A DNA stretch of 64,000 nucleotides from Agelas oroides. Lineage: Eukaryota; Porifera; Demospongiae; Agelasida; Agelasidae. The first letter of the stretch is position 1; each line of letters starts with the position of its first letter. Under the pieces are notes generated by a model. The model was not told the DNA's origin, did no database searches, and saw only the letters and a program-made list of their open reading frames with translations. Positions 10,837 to 24,387 of this stretch are shown in pieces. The DNA lies in contig OX422184.1 of NCBI GenBank assembly GCA_949130485.1, forward strand, positions 3,657,204 to 3,721,203. Reading direction: 5' to 3'. Position numbers and translations under genes: made by a program.

Positions 10837-11603
10837 CAAGAGTTCATTAGTGTGCAACTCCCACATGGATTCTATACACCTACCATCTGGACAGTACACT
10901 GTAAAAAAAATTGGAGGTTAATTAAGGTCATCTCAGTTGCAGTCTGGATTCATCATTCAGTTTAAAATGGGTTACCTCAGTTGCAGGATCTATACCACCT
11001 TCCACTTTTACCACAGTGTAGGGTTACAGTGTTTGTGTACTCAAAGTTCCAATATGGCATGAATACTTGCATAAAAGCACAATAAATACTGCCCAAAGGT
11101 TAGCCAATAGTGCATGAATATTTTTCAGAGTCAATCCAACAGTACATGAATATAGTGAGAGTTCCACCCCCTTTGGCACAAACAACAAATTGAATTTCAT
11201 GTGCAACCCTGTTTGCTAGAAACCTCCACTGGACAAGGGGTGTAACCCTAAACCCTGGCAAAAGTAGGTGAGCCACTGCCTGGACCTAGATGAATCCAGA
11301 CTGCAATTGAGATGACCTTTTCTGGGTTAAATCAACCTCCACTTTTTTTACAGTGTATGACATGACGTATACGCAATCAGCAGTAAATATGCTTAGCAGG
11401 CGCTTAAAATGCATGCAGCCATTCTAGGTACAAGTGTATTTTAGCTGTCTGAACACTGTAGCAAAAACCCGCCCTTTTCACTGCAGTGTTTTCACATGCA
11501 GATTATCATATTCACTGCTGATTGCCTACGTCATATACTGTCCAGATAAGGGGTGTGGAAACTGTAGGTGAGTTGCACACTCTTAATGTAATGAACTCTT
11601 GGA
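10837..11603. mobile_element. Outer inverted-repeat element interrupted by a MITE
   Basis: The arms CCAAGAGTTCATTAGTGTGC (from 10837) and its diverged complement ending at 11603 (ATGAACTCTTGG) enclose the MITE at 10895-11357. They also enclose a second inverted pair (GACGTATACGCAATCAGCAG near 11367 and CTGCTGATTGCCTACGTC near 11517). The CACTGTAAAA element therefore inserted into, or next to, an older foldback. Confidence 0.6.
10895..11357. mobile_element. TA-flanked MITE, CACTGTAAAA family, copy 2
   Basis: The ends are TACACTGTAAAAAAAATTGG and ACTTTTTTTACAGTGTA. Internal arms GATCCAGACTGCA-type and CATCTCAGTTGCA are inverted, as in the copy at 2665. No transposase frame is present. Confidence 0.75.
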
Positions 11604-13669
<2,066 letters not shown>

Positions 13670-14678
13670 ATGGCGGAGAAAATAGTAGAAGCTTGTCAAA
13701 ATGGCGACGTCGAAAGTGTAAAGGACTTCGTGGAAAAACAGCACGTTAACCCGAATAAATGTCAAGATGATGAGCACGGAAAAGCTCCACTCCACTGGGC
13801 CTCGCACTACGGCCGCCTGAAAGTTATGAAGTATTTAGTAGAGAATTGTAAATGTGATCCAATGTGCAGAGATGTTACGTGGAACACTCCACTGCATTGG
13901 GCCGCGCGCTATGCAAACCTGGAAGCTGTGAAATACTTAGTAGAGGACTGCAAGTGTGATGTAATGTGCAGAAATGAACAGAACAATACACCTCTCCATG
14001 ACGCTGCGATGGGTGGCCAAGTAGAAGTTGTGGATTTTCTGATAAGCCAGAAAAACTGTGACCCTGGGGTTTTAGGTCAATGGGATAGAACTCCTCTTCA
14101 CTATGCTTGTGAGATGGACAACACTGCTGTAGTAAGATTTCTTCTAGAAAGTTCATGGTATGACAAACCCTCATGCAAAGATAAAGCAGGCCTTACCCCT
14201 CTTCACTTAGCAGCCTCAAATGGAAGTTTAAGTGTAGTTCAATACCTGATTGAAGAAAAGAACAGTGAGATGGAATGTAAAAACAATGAAGGTGAAACTC
14301 CACTCCATGAAGCCATTAAAGGAGGCAGATCAGACACAATGAAATACCTAATCAATAAAGGTTGTGACCCAATGTGTCGGAGCAAGTTTGGTGGAACTGC
14401 TCTTTACTATGCCTGTCAGAATGGAAGAGTTGATGAAGTGAAATATTTGATTGCAGATAAGAACCTTGCAATTGACTCCCCATGTGATAGTAGTGGTGCA
14501 TCACCACTCCATATTGCAGCAGCCAATGGACAACTGGATATAGTGAAGCTGCTAGTGGAAACCTTTATGTGTAAATTTGATGTTCGAGATAGCAATGGAC
14601 AAACTCCATTAGAGTATGCTCAGAATAATCACAAGGAAGAAATTGCTTCGTACCTGCTGGAGTTTGATGAAAAGTCTG
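13670..14678 (+). CDS. Ankyrin-repeat exon (first coding exon)
   Basis: The ATG sits in GCATGGCGG, a good start context. About nine ankyrin repeats fill residues 5-333: the TPLH-type helix starts are seen as APLHWASHYG, TPLHWAARY, TPLHDAAMGG, TPLHYACEMD, TPLHLAASNG, TPLHEAIKGG, TALYYACQNG, SPLHIAAANG and TPLEYAQNN. The repeats bind protein partners. If not spliced, the frame would stop 11 bases past the donor (Gly-Lys-Asn-stop). The GTAAGA donor at 14679 leaves one base (phase 1), which pairs exactly with the phase-1 kinase exon at 17016 to make a Gly codon. A stand-alone 339-residue ankyrin protein is the alternative reading. Confidence 0.9.
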
Positions 14679-14830
14679 GTAAGAATTGAATTGTACTGTG
14701 TTATGTAGTGATGAAATATTATGATTGTGATTAATGACCTTAATTATCACTCATAGATGTAAGAACCAAGGGAGCACTTGGAGCATGTATCCCCCCAACA
14801 TTTATGCTATTTGCCACATCCATTTTGCAT

Positions 14831-16087
14831 GTAGAGTAAGTTAGCAATCATCGGACGACAGGTATATTCGGACACTCAAACGCGGAGGGAAAACTGCGTA
14901 AACATTCGGCGATACCACAAGACTGTAGCTGAGGTACGTGGTACCTGGTGTACCAAAAATGACGCCCGCGCATTGTTTCCTGTTGGCGCTAGAAGCGATA
15001 AAATGGCCGTCCGAAAAACATCAATATTCGGAAAAGTGTATGTATTTTCAGACACTGTTGTTTTTGCCTTCTCTGAAGCTGCTTTTGGAGAGATTTTAGC
15101 ATCGATACGATGCCCCAAGACCTCCCCAATTCGCAATATATTTTGGTAGCGGTAGCTGCTTTGAACACTCAGGGGCGCAGCTGAACATGGACCAGTCCGA
15201 TTCGATCGATATCGGACGGTGAAATTTGTCATTTCTTGCTGTGTTGTCTCCAAACAAGTTGAAGTCTCCACCATATTAGCATCAGTAGAATCTACAGGCT
15301 CTTGGCTACATGCTGGTACTTGTCCATAGTTTGTGCGTTGAGTAGTTCTCGAGATATAAATATATCTGTGACAGTCCCGTGTAGAAATCGAAGGTTATTC
15401 CATTGCGTATTTCGATCGCATCGCTGCGTTCAAAGCGCCGTATCGCTGAACTTCCGTTAAGGGCGGGGCTCATACGCGCTTCGTAGATGCATTCTCATGT
15501 TTAAACTACGCTGGTTGATTTATGTGCAGCATAAATAGGTGAGTTCAAACGATATCGTGCAATATCTCGAGAACTAATCAACGCACAAACTCCGGACAAG
15601 TACCAGCATGTAGCCAAGAGCCTGTAGATTCTACTGGTGCTAATATGGTGGAGACTTCAACTTGTTTGGAGACAACACAGCAAGAAATGACAAATTTCAC
15701 CGTCCGATATCGATCGAATCGGACTGGTCCATGTTCAGCTGCGCCCCTGAGTGTTCAAAGCAGCTACCGCTACCAAAATATATTGCGAATTGGGGAGGTC
15801 TTGTATCTCGTATCGATGCTAAAATCTCTCCAAAAGCAGCTTCAGAGAAGGCAAAAACAACAGTGTCTGAAAATACATACACTTTTCCGAATATTGATGT
15901 TTTTCGGACGGCCATTTTATCGCTTCTAGCGCCAACAGGAAACAATGCGCGGGCGTCATTTTTGGCACACCAGGTACCACGTACCTCAGCTACAGTCTTG
16001 TGGTATCCCCGAATGTTTACGCAGTTTTCCCTCCGCGTTTGAGTGTCCGAATATACCTGTCGTCCGATGATTGCTAACTTACTCTAC
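14831..16087. mobile_element. Giant foldback element (arms about 525 bp)
   Basis: The left arm 14831-15358 and right arm 15565-16087 are near-perfect inverted copies, starting GTAGAGTAAGTTAGCAATC and ending with its complement. Only some 205 bases separate them. The arms code the same chance frame on opposite strands, so it is not a gene. The centre carries a half copy of the GTGACAGTCCC palindromic family. It lies in the intron between the ankyrin and kinase exons, and its transcript could form a long RNA duplex. Confidence 0.9.
15350..15510. repeat. GTGACAGTCCC family, half copy inside the foldback centre
   Basis: GTGACAGTCCCGTGTAGAAA, the string CGCTGAACTTCCGTTAAGGG and GGGGCTCATACGCGCTTCG match the left halves of the elements at 34227 and 36820. 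The right half is missing. Confidence 0.65.
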
Positions 16088-17015
16088 ATTAAGTATTGCA
16101 CTAGTTTTGTCTGTAGCGAACATGAGCCTCCGATTGTCAAGAAAGTAAAGCAATGTAAGCATACCTTTGTTAGAGCCACACAGTCAGTTTTCTCGACACC
16201 AACTATGAGCCACCATCATTTATAGTCTGCAAATAAGGTTCGAGCATGAGATTAGTTCACTGAGTCGCCATTCCTTCATTACAACGATGACGGCCGGCAG
16301 CAACAGGTACACACATCTATTTACGTAGAATCTGCAAACACTAGTATTAGATCTATATCTCTATGTGTTGTGTACATACCAAATTAAAACTCTGCTTTCC
16401 GAAAAAAAGAAACAATCTCCAAGGAAATGGCCCGGTTGCTGCATGTAGTAATGTATGCAGAATCTGTGGAAGTGTAGCAAATCAGGAATTCTGCTTCCCA
16501 AGACCTACATGTACCAACAAGACTTGCATGGCTGTAGCAAGCGGTTGGGCTGGTCGGGGTTTGGCCCGACCAACTTTTTTGGCGTATGTGCACTAAGTTA
16601 CGCGCAATCTGCAATCACTACCTCACATAGAGTACGTGTAGCAACTACTGAAATTCTGTTTGCTAAGAATTGCAGAACATATATGATGTTTGGAGCCTAA
16701 AATTGGCCTCAGAAGCAATCTCTTGGTGTCTATATTAACAAAACTTTCCTGGGGGAGCATGTCCCCAGATCCCCCTAGATACTACATGTGGTATGTAGAC
16801 TTTGGCCACACCACCTTCAAATAGCTTGCTACGGCCCTGTCTTGATCCTCAAAACAGCTTTAGAAACCATCTCCAAGTATCTAAACTTTTCCTCGGGGCA
16901 TACTCCCAGAGCCCCTGTGTGCTCTTGCATGCAACTTGCTTTGGCTTTGACAATGATCTGTACCCTCCCCAATCAAAAAATGTTCCTACACGTATGTCAC
17001 TGACCACTTCTTTAG

Positions 17016-17906
17016 GTAATATGCGGAAGACCTTGATGAGGCAGCTGAGACCTAAAACTAAGCAAGCAATACGTACTGGAGTTGTGTTAGGAAGTGGAGC
17101 ATACGGTTCAGTCATTGAGCTGAGATGTGAGGGGAAAATTGTTGCTGGGAAGATATTTCGGACAATGTCTACAGCTCATACAGATACTGTGCAGAAGAGA
17201 ATAGAAGAAAAACTGAATGTCTTGATGGCAGTTAACCACCCACATATTGTCCAAACAATGGGAGTGTGTTTTCTTCCCGATGAACCCCTACCTGTGCTTT
17301 TAATGGAACGAATGGAGTACAGTCTGCATTCTTACCTTCTGGACCAAAAACACTCGAGTGTTCCAATTGAGACAAAAGTATCCATTTTATGTGACATTGC
17401 TAATGGACTGGCCCGCCTTCATAACCACAGACCTCCAATTGTGCATCAAGACCTGAAGGCAAACAATGTGCTGTTGGACTCACAGCTGAGGGCAAAAATA
17501 GCAGACATTGGAAACTTCCAAATCTTGAACTGTCACATAACGATTCGAGGATCCTTCAGTTCTCTTCAAGAGCCTGTAGACTATAATCCCCCTGAGGGCC
17601 ATGAGGAAATGTCAGACTGCAGCACAAGCTTTGATGTGTTCCAGTTTGGACATTTGGCACTTTTTACCATCATTCAGACACCAATACGACCCATCCTTGC
17701 TCAAACTTACACTAATGAAAAAACAGGTGTTCTTCATGCTCGTTCTGGGGTGGAGAGACGGCAGCAATTTATAGAGAAAGCTGAGCGGCTGTTGTCTAAG
17801 AATCACTCACTAGTGGTGCTAATCAAACAGTGTCTTCATAACAACCCAACAGAGCGACCTTCCACTGAAAAGCTGTTGACAACACTACAAAAACTATTGC
17901 CTCCAG
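17016..17906 (+). CDS. TKL-type protein kinase exon, copy 1
   Basis: A complete kinase domain of 297 codons in one exon, phase 1 at both ends. Visible: glycine loop GSGAYGSV, lysine in VAGKIF, helix-C glutamate in IEEKLNVL, hinge LLMERMEY, catalytic loop VHQDLKANN (HRD is HQD, but Asp, Lys and Asn are kept), DIG in place of DFG, YNPPE for APE, DVFQFG, and a C-lobe ending CLHNNPTERPS. The catalytic Lys, Asp and Asn are present, so activity is plausible despite the HQD and DIG variants. The PERP-like ending and DVFxFG motif point to the TKL group (LRRK/RIPK/MLK relatives). The intronic codons upstream in the open frame are not part of the exon: TTCTTTAG at 17008-17015 is the acceptor. Confidence 0.9.
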
Positions 17907-18283
17907 GTAATTGTTGATCTACTATACTGATCTAGTAGTGTCACTAGCTACACCCTGTTCCACAAGAGAGGAAAGGCATCTGGTAACTTGTATTGCATTG
18001 CACTGTGCCGTAGAGCACAGTAGATGCTTCAATGATAACTATATCAAGCTGTGTATGGTCCAGCAACTGGATGTGTCCAATTTATGGCGAATTTACCCAA
18101 TGCTGTTTTTTCGCTTTTGAATGGTTGTAATAGCTTTAGGAATACTGTGACAAAGATACTATAATATTATTTGTAGACTCATAACCTATATAATATCTAT
18201 ATGTCAGATCCACACAAACACCCTAGTTTACTATGAGATGTACGTACGTAGACAGTAGGAACCGTATGGCTCCATTGATAACC

Positions 18284-18375
18284 CGGATCGAATCCGCTGA
18301 GGTGGGATCGAAACCGCTAGCATATCTGATCCAGCCCGGATCGGATTTTCGGGGGGATCGGATCCGCTGTGACAC
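18284..18375. repeat. GGATCSGATYCGCT-rich repeat, copy in first duplication unit
   Basis: Several imperfect GGATCGAATCCGCT or GATCCGCT strings in both orientations. The same stretch occurs at about 20507-20598 as part of the duplication, and an independent diverged copy is at 21465-21630. Confidence 0.6.
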
Positions 18376-18640
18376 TGGCAGGTGATTTGAGAGCATAGTA
18401 ATTTGCCTGGTGGGATGAACTGGGGGCGGGGGTGTGTGTATTATGTGTGCACTTCGCGCGGTATTATGGCCGGACCATTTCAAATTTGGTTCCTACGGGC
18501 CTGTGCTAGATTAGTCAACAGCCTCTATGAGCCATATCAGTATCACGCACACAGTAAAGTTCTCACATGTTATACAATGTAAATGTATAACATGTGTATG
18601 GCTGTTTCATATACAATGTAATTACATTATGCATCTGCAG

Positions 18641-18757
18641 GAATAACTGAGCAAATCCTTCGCACACCTCAGAATCTTGAACTTCTGAAACACATTCAAC
18701 AGGGATACAAACACTCTGATGTTGTCCAGAAAAATGTCATTGATATCACTTTGAAGA
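18641..18757 (+). CDS. Small exon between the two kinase exons
   Basis: 39 codons, phase 1 at both ends, from GCATCTGCAG to GTAAGTG. It encodes ITEQILRTPQNLELLKHIQQ and then GYKHSDVVQKNVIDITLK, probably helical, with no known domain. It lies outside both duplication units, so only one copy exists. It can be spliced after kinase copy 1 and before copy 2 or the Roc exon without changing frame. Confidence 0.65.
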
Positions 18758-19166
18758 GTAAGTGCATGCATGCTCACTGCTTCATCTTTTAATAGTATGA
18801 CTTGCACTCTGGTGTTATGGTTAATTAAGTAGTCCTGCATAAATGGTGGTACAGATACTAGTGGCATGCTGCGGACAATGCATAGAATTAGATCACACTG
18901 TCAAACATTTTATGATGTAGATTGAATACATACACACATCATGTTAGTGCCAAGTATCTTTCCTTTAATCAATGGGAGAGAAACAAGAAAGCAAGTCTTA
19001 TGTAGACTTTGGCCACACCACCTTGAAATAGCTTGCTACGGCCCTGTCTTGATCTCCAAAACAGCTTTAGAAACCATCTCCAAGTATCTAAATTTCCTCG
19101 GGGCATACCCCCAGACCATGTGTGCTCTTGAACGCAACTTGCTTTGGCTTTGACTGTGATCTGTAC

Positions 19167-19187
19167 CCCCCCCCCCCCCCCCCCCCC
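19167..19187. repeat. Poly-C tract
   Basis: An unbroken run of about 21 C, some 50 bases before the acceptor of the second kinase exon. In copy 1 the same place reads only CCCTCCCC. Confidence 0.9.
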
Positions 19188-19238
19188 TCCCCAAATCAAA
19201 AAATGTTCCTACACCTATGTCACTGACCACTTCTTTAG

Positions 19239-20129
19239 GTAATATGCAGAAGACCTTGATGAGGCAGCTGAGACCTAAAACTAAGCAAGCAATACGTACT
19301 GGAGTTGTGTTAGGAAGTGGAGCATACGGTTCAGTCATTGAGCTGAGATGTGAGGGGAAAATTGTTGCTGGGAAGATATTTCGGACAATGTCTACAGCTC
19401 ATACAGATACTGTGCAGAAGAGAATAGAAGAAAAACTGAATGTCTTGATGGCAGTTAACCACCCACATATTGTCCAAACAATGGGAGTGTGTTTTCTTCC
19501 CGATGAACCCCTACCTGTGCTTTTAATGGAACGAATGGAGTACAGTCTGCATTCTTACCTTCTGGACCAAAAACACTCGAGTGTTCCAATTGAGACAAAA
19601 GTATCCATTTTATGTGACATTGCTAATGGACTGGCCCGCCTTCATAACCACAGACCTCCAATTGTGCATCAAGACCTGAAGGCAAACAATGTGCTGTTGG
19701 ACTCACAGCTGAGGGCAAAAATAGCAGACATTGGAAACTTCCAAATCTTGAACTGTCACATAACGATTCGAGGATCCTTCAGTTCTCTTCAAGAGCCTGT
19801 AGACTATAATCCCCCTGAGGGCCATGAGGAAATGTCAGACTGCAGCACAAGCTTTGATGTGTTCCAGTTTGGACATTTGGCACTTTTTACCATCATTCAG
19901 ACACCAATACGACCCATCCTTGCTCAAACTTACACTAATGAAAAAACAGGTGTTCTTTATGCTCGTTCTGGGGTGGAGAGACGGCAGCAATTTATAGAGA
20001 AAGCTGAGCGGCTGTTGTCTAAGAATCACTCACTAGTGGTGCTAATCAAACAGTGTCTTCATAACAACCCAACAGAGCGACCTTCCACTGAAAAGCTGTT
20101 GACAACACTACAAAAACTATTGCCTCCAG
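19239..20129 (+). CDS. TKL-type protein kinase exon, copy 2
   Basis: 891 bases, the same length, phases and splice sites as copy 1. By eye only two coding differences exist: CGG to CAG near the start (Arg to Gln) and CAT to TAT in the stretch GVLxARSG (His to Tyr). All catalytic motifs (GSGAYGSV, VAGK, HQDLKANN, DIG, PPE) are intact. Because both exons are phase 1-1, transcripts could carry one or both. A tandem-kinase protein or mutually exclusive exons are both possible. Confidence 0.85.
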
Positions 20130-21162
20130 GTAATTGTTGATCTACTATACTGATCTAGTAGTGTCACTAGCTACACCCTGTTCCACAAGAGAGGAAAGGC
20201 ATCTGGTAACTTGTATTGCATTGCACTGTGCCGTAGAGCACAGTAGATGCTTCAATGATAACTATATCAAGCTGTGTATGGTCCAGCAACTAGATGTGTC
20301 CAATTTATGGCGAATTTACCCAATGCTGTTTTTTCGCTTTTGAATGGTTGTAATAGCTTTAGGAATACTCTGACAAAGATACTATAATATTATTTGTAGA
20401 CTCGTAACCTATATAATATCTATATGTCAGATCCACACAAACACCCTAGTTTACTATGAGATGTACGTACGTAGACAGTAGGAACCGTATGGCTCCATTG
20501 ATAACCCGGATCGAATCCGCTGAGGTGGGATCGAAACCGCTAGCATATCTGATCCAGCCCGGATCGGATTTTCGGGGGGATCGGATCCGCTGTGACACTG
20601 GCAGGTGATTTGAGAGCATAGTAATTTGCCTGGTGGGATGAACTGGGGGCGGGGGTGTGTGTATTATGTGTGCACTTCGCGCGGTATTATGGCCGGACCA
20701 TTTCAAATTTGGTTCCTACGGGCCTGTGCTAGATTAGTCAACAGCCTCTATGAGCCATATCAGTCATTATCGAGTGTTTCATGAGCAACAGGATGGTTAA
20801 CTTTGCTGGAAAACATCGCTAAAGTACCAGTCTGAGACCGGCAAGTTGCTAAAACAGGTAAATCGTCTATCTTCTTTGTTCTTCTCTCTACTTTCCACCG
20901 CGATAGCACGATAATAGCTTTAGTCAGTGTCTGACTTGACTAACCCTTGACGAACGAATATCCATGTCCAAATAATACTATAGTTTGGTCTGAAATACAT
21001 ACTTACAATTTTACAACAGTTATTATGACTGTATAGAGCAATTGCTACAATTCCATTGCTCTTGCTTGGGTGGTGGTCTTTCAAGTCCTACACACTCCAT
21101 ATGGTACAAGTCCCAACACTTGTCAATCGCAAAGCAACTCTGGTGATGCGGGGCTGTCTGGG

Positions 21163-21387
21163 TCAGTGGGAATGGCTTTCCTTCTTCTGAAAGCAATTAT
21201 GTATATGCTTCCATTCCTTGGCTATGTAGTGTAAAATGCCATCCTTGATGACAAACTTCTTCCGTGTTGCTCGCTTCTGGTTTACACATCCGTTCCCAGT
21301 TCCTGCTGGATACTGGAGTTCGTGGAGATAGTCATAGATCATCTGGTAGTCGATTTCCATGAGTCCCAAAGTTCTGAATAATGTCAA
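21163..21387 (-). mobile_element. Fossil integrase-type fragment
   Basis: A short remnant whose residues (YLHELQYPAG, then KRATRKKFVIKDGILHY) resemble the zinc-binding N-terminal region of Ty3/gypsy-like integrases and related Ginger-type transposases. Only this piece is visible, without flanking repeats or other parts. It is a broken, old insertion in the intron upstream of the Roc exon. The family assignment is tentative. Confidence 0.45.
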
Positions 21388-21464
21388 AATTATGTTCTAA
21401 AAGTGTTAAGAAATTGTACATCATCCTGACAGCTAGTGATTTTTCTTAACAGAACACTTGCACC

Positions 21465-21630
21465 AAAGACGGATCGTTTTCGCAGCGAAGGATCGAATCC
21501 ACTAGTAAAACTGATCCGGGGGCGGATCGGATTCGCTAGCAGATCCGATCCAACAGACTGATTCCGCTAGCGGATCCAATCCGCCCAGATCGGTATAGGC
21601 ACGGATTGGATTTCCTGTGACACCGGACCT
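21465..21630. repeat. GGATC/CCGCT-rich repeat, independent copy
   Basis: GGATCGAATCCACTAG, CGGATCGGATTCGCTAG, GCGGATCCAATCCGCC and further variants, ending GTGACACCGG. It is related to the stretch at 18284 (which also ends GTGACACTGG) but diverged from it, so this element is older than the kinase duplication. Confidence 0.6.
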
Positions 21631-21878
21631 GCTCCTACGGCCCTGTAGCACAGACATTTTGAGCTTGTCATTTGGGCATGTTTTAATGTGACCACCATTT
21701 TTTTTCAGGGCCGTCCCTACATACCGTACGCCATGTTACAGGATATGCATTATTGAACGTTCATTGATGTGTGGGCTGTAGTTATCCCTTTGAAAGTGTT
21801 CAATCTGTTGCCAGTACATGCATGGTTGCATACTCTGAAGTTCAGTCTCAGTGGTTACATTTTCTTCTTTTACCACAG

Positions 21879-24193
21879 CTCTGGAAAACCAATCACATTA
21901 TGAAGCCTATCAAAGGGCATTAAAGGAAGGAGTTGCAATACCACTGAAGTATCTGAAAGTCCTCTTTTTTGGCCCTCCGCGAACAGGAAAGACATCCATG
22001 AGGCGTCGCTTGGTTGGAGAGATTCGGAACCTTACAAATTTAGAGGAACCTGTTCAACCAAGTACTGGCACAGCAGAAGTTTATGATGTCATTGTCAAGC
22101 TAGTTGAGGACACGACTACCACTTCAACAGCAGTCATCACAAAGTCCGAGTGGTCAAGTGTAAAAACATTGTTTGGCCAACAAAAAAGCACCCATGAGAC
22201 AGACTTGGATGACGAATTACGGTTTCTTTTCCGGTTTATTTATGAAGCTGATCCTACAACTCGAAAGAAGTCTCCTGTTTCTAAACCAGTTAAGGAAGAA
22301 GCTGAGAAAAAAAGCCTGGATGAAGCTAGCAAAGGACACAGTCCAGCTATATTGCAAATAGATAATGTTACAGGTCCCACTGTATCACCCAAAACTATTG
22401 ATCCTGAAAGCTCTAAACTTCAGGAAGTCTCACCAGAGTATGAACTTAGTGCTGAACAAACGGAAGAAATTGAAAAAGCATTTGAAGCTTTTAATAAGAT
22501 ACTGCATACAGCTGGAGAGGAAAAGCTTCAGGTTTTGTTGGAAGGAACTATTCTTATGAACATGGTTGACACAGGTGGTCATCCAGCATTCCTTGAGATG
22601 CTTCCGGCCCTGACAATGGGCCCAGCACTCTATCTCATTTTCTTCAGGCTCAACCAAGAGCTGAAAAATACATATTGGATACAGTATGTCAGCGAAAACA
22701 ATGAAAATATCCAAGTAGGTGATTCTTCATACACTGTTGAAGAAGTAATCTTTCAGGCCCTATCAAGCATAGCATGTTTCAGCTGCACTGCACCAAAGAA
22801 AGCTAACATGCCCAATCCATCTCATGCTGCTATGCTCATAGGTACACACAAGGATCTGCTTGGAAGTGATCCAGAAGCAGAAATTAAAGCTAAAGATGAT
22901 GCACTGCAGAAAGAGATTTCAGTAGACGACCTTTTCAAGGAAGGCAAAAAATTTCTGCGTTATGCTTTTGAAGATCAGCTCATGTTTGCAGTTGATAACA
23001 TGAACGGAGATAAAAAAGAACTTACAAAAGTTCATAAACGGCTTGAGAATATAATGAAAAACTACTTTGATAACTTTTCCATTCCAGCTTCTTGGCTTAT
23101 GTTCAGTATCTTCCTTCGTAGGATAAGTAAGATGGGCAACCATACCTTGAGTTTGTCACAATGTCGCGAGATTGGTGCCAGACTAAAAGTGAGAGACATA
23201 GATGAAGCACTGTGGTTCCTACACCACTGTGTTGGAACCCTGATGCACTTTCCTGATGTAGGTGAGATTAAAGACATTGTGATCTGTGATCCTCAAGTTG
23301 TCTTTGACAGTGTTACAAATCTGATTTTGAACAGCTTTACATTTAACACTGTAGACAAGCTAGCTAGTGAAACTTTCAAAAGAACTGGCCAGTTTAGCAT
23401 TGAGGACATTAAGATGACTGCAAAAAAATTGAAATGTGACATCCTTCCCCAGCTGAAACTTTTGAAGCTCCTTGAACACCTCAACATCATTGCACCTATC
23501 AAATCTGAAGGCAGTAGCCCACAATCAGATGCATACTTCATGCCTGCTGTGCTCAAACATGCCACAGAAGAAGAACTACACATGGAGCAAAGCTCCACAG
23601 ATCCAGTCCCTCTCATGATTCACTTCAAGTGTGGCTTTGTACCTATTGGTGTGTTCTGTGCTATGATAGCCAGCCTTGTTGCTCAAGGGGAAACTCTTGG
23701 GTGGGTTCAGGAACCCAGAGATGGTCATAATTTGTATAAGAACAAAGTCACATTTCGTATCAATGGTGCCTATAATATCACCTTGATATCAAAGCCAAAG
23801 CAGTATGAAATTCACATTGCTCGTATCTCAACTACAGACAGGGCATTGGAAGAAATCTGTGTACATGTTTTGGAAACTGTTTGTGACATTCTGGACGAAG
23901 TAATCTCCAAAATGAAGTACAAACGACTGATCTCTTCCCTTTCTGATCAAACACTCTATGAGCTGGGTTTCAAATGCCCAAAACATCTGAGTAGTGATCA
24001 CCTAGTCATTAACAAACCAATAGGTGGAGTAAAATCTCGGCCATCACGGTCTGCAATGTCTCTCTGGTCAAACTACCTTGCAATAGGAAGAAAGTCAACG
24101 ATGATTTGTCTGAAAGAACAAGTTTTCATTGATCTTAGAGATACAACTTTGTCTCCACCTTTTGCTCAGCAGAGTCTTGTCTGGTTTGGAAAA
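21879..24193 (+). CDS. Roc-COR (ROCO) GTPase exon
   Basis: About 771 codons in one exon, phase 1 in and phase 0 out. Roc GTPase: P-loop GPPRTGKTS (near exon residue 32), switch II VDTGGHPAFLE, and the base-specificity motif THKD in IGTHKDLLG. A Ser/Glu/Lys-rich insert of about 90 residues (KKSPVSKPVKEEAEKKS...) separates the P-loop part from the DTGG strand. COR domain: ASWLMFSIFLRRI, then LWFLHHCVGTLMHFP, and later the FMPAVLKHA and FIPIGVFCA-type strands (here FVPIGVFCAMIASLV). ROCO proteins use Roc-COR for GTP-dependent dimerisation that controls a neighbouring kinase or death domain. The donor GTAAGT at 24194 replaces an early stop in the unspliced frame. Confidence 0.95.
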
Positions 24194-24255
24194 GTAAGTC
24201 AGTCATGATACCGTTTCCCTTACTGTTATGGATTTGTCTTACTCTATGCTTGTAG

Positions 24256-24319
24256 GCTACAGAAATTTCTTCTGCATTATCTGCTAAGGACGCCCCCCAT
24301 GACGTACAAGGAGACCAAG
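24256..24319 (+). CDS. Linker exon after COR
   Basis: 21 codons plus one base, from TTGTAG to GTATGC, phase 0 in and phase 1 out. It encodes ATEISSALSAKDAPHDVQGD, a flexible linker before the death domain. Confidence 0.75.
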
Positions 24320-24387
24320 GTATGCAAGATGATGTACCTTAACCAGTCTTGCCATGACTTGTCTCCCCCTTTTATTTTTTTGCTTAG

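Larger units (their letters stand above)
16792..18540 (+). repeat. Segmental tandem duplication, copy 1 (kinase exon unit)
   Basis: The unit begins at TATGTAGACTTTGGCCACAC and ends at CTATGAGCCATATCAG. It holds the kinase exon plus about 220 bases of upstream and 630 of downstream intron. Copy 2 is 18999-20763. Outside the C tract and a few changes in the upstream intron the two are almost identical. Confidence 0.95.
18999..20763 (+). repeat. Segmental tandem duplication, copy 2 (kinase exon unit)
   Basis: It starts TATGTAGACTTTGGCCACAC and ends CTATGAGCCATATCAG, as copy 1 does. A run of about 21 C residues (about 19167-19187) is expanded compared with copy 1. About 458 bases with the small exon 18641-18757 separate the copies. 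The high identity, introns included, means a recent event or gene conversion. Confidence 0.95.

Noticed and set aside
14876-16042. The same 130-codon frame on minus and plus strands (MVETSTCLETTQQ...)
   Set aside because: It lies in the two arms of a foldback, the two copies diverge by frame breaks, and no domain is seen.
16802-17015. N-terminal extension of the first kinase open frame (MATPPSNSLL...)
   Set aside because: The second copy does not conserve this frame, and a splice acceptor sits exactly at 17015; it is intron.
21851-21878. ATG-led start of the Roc-COR frame
   Set aside because: The codons before the TTTTACCACAG acceptor are intronic; the exon is internal.
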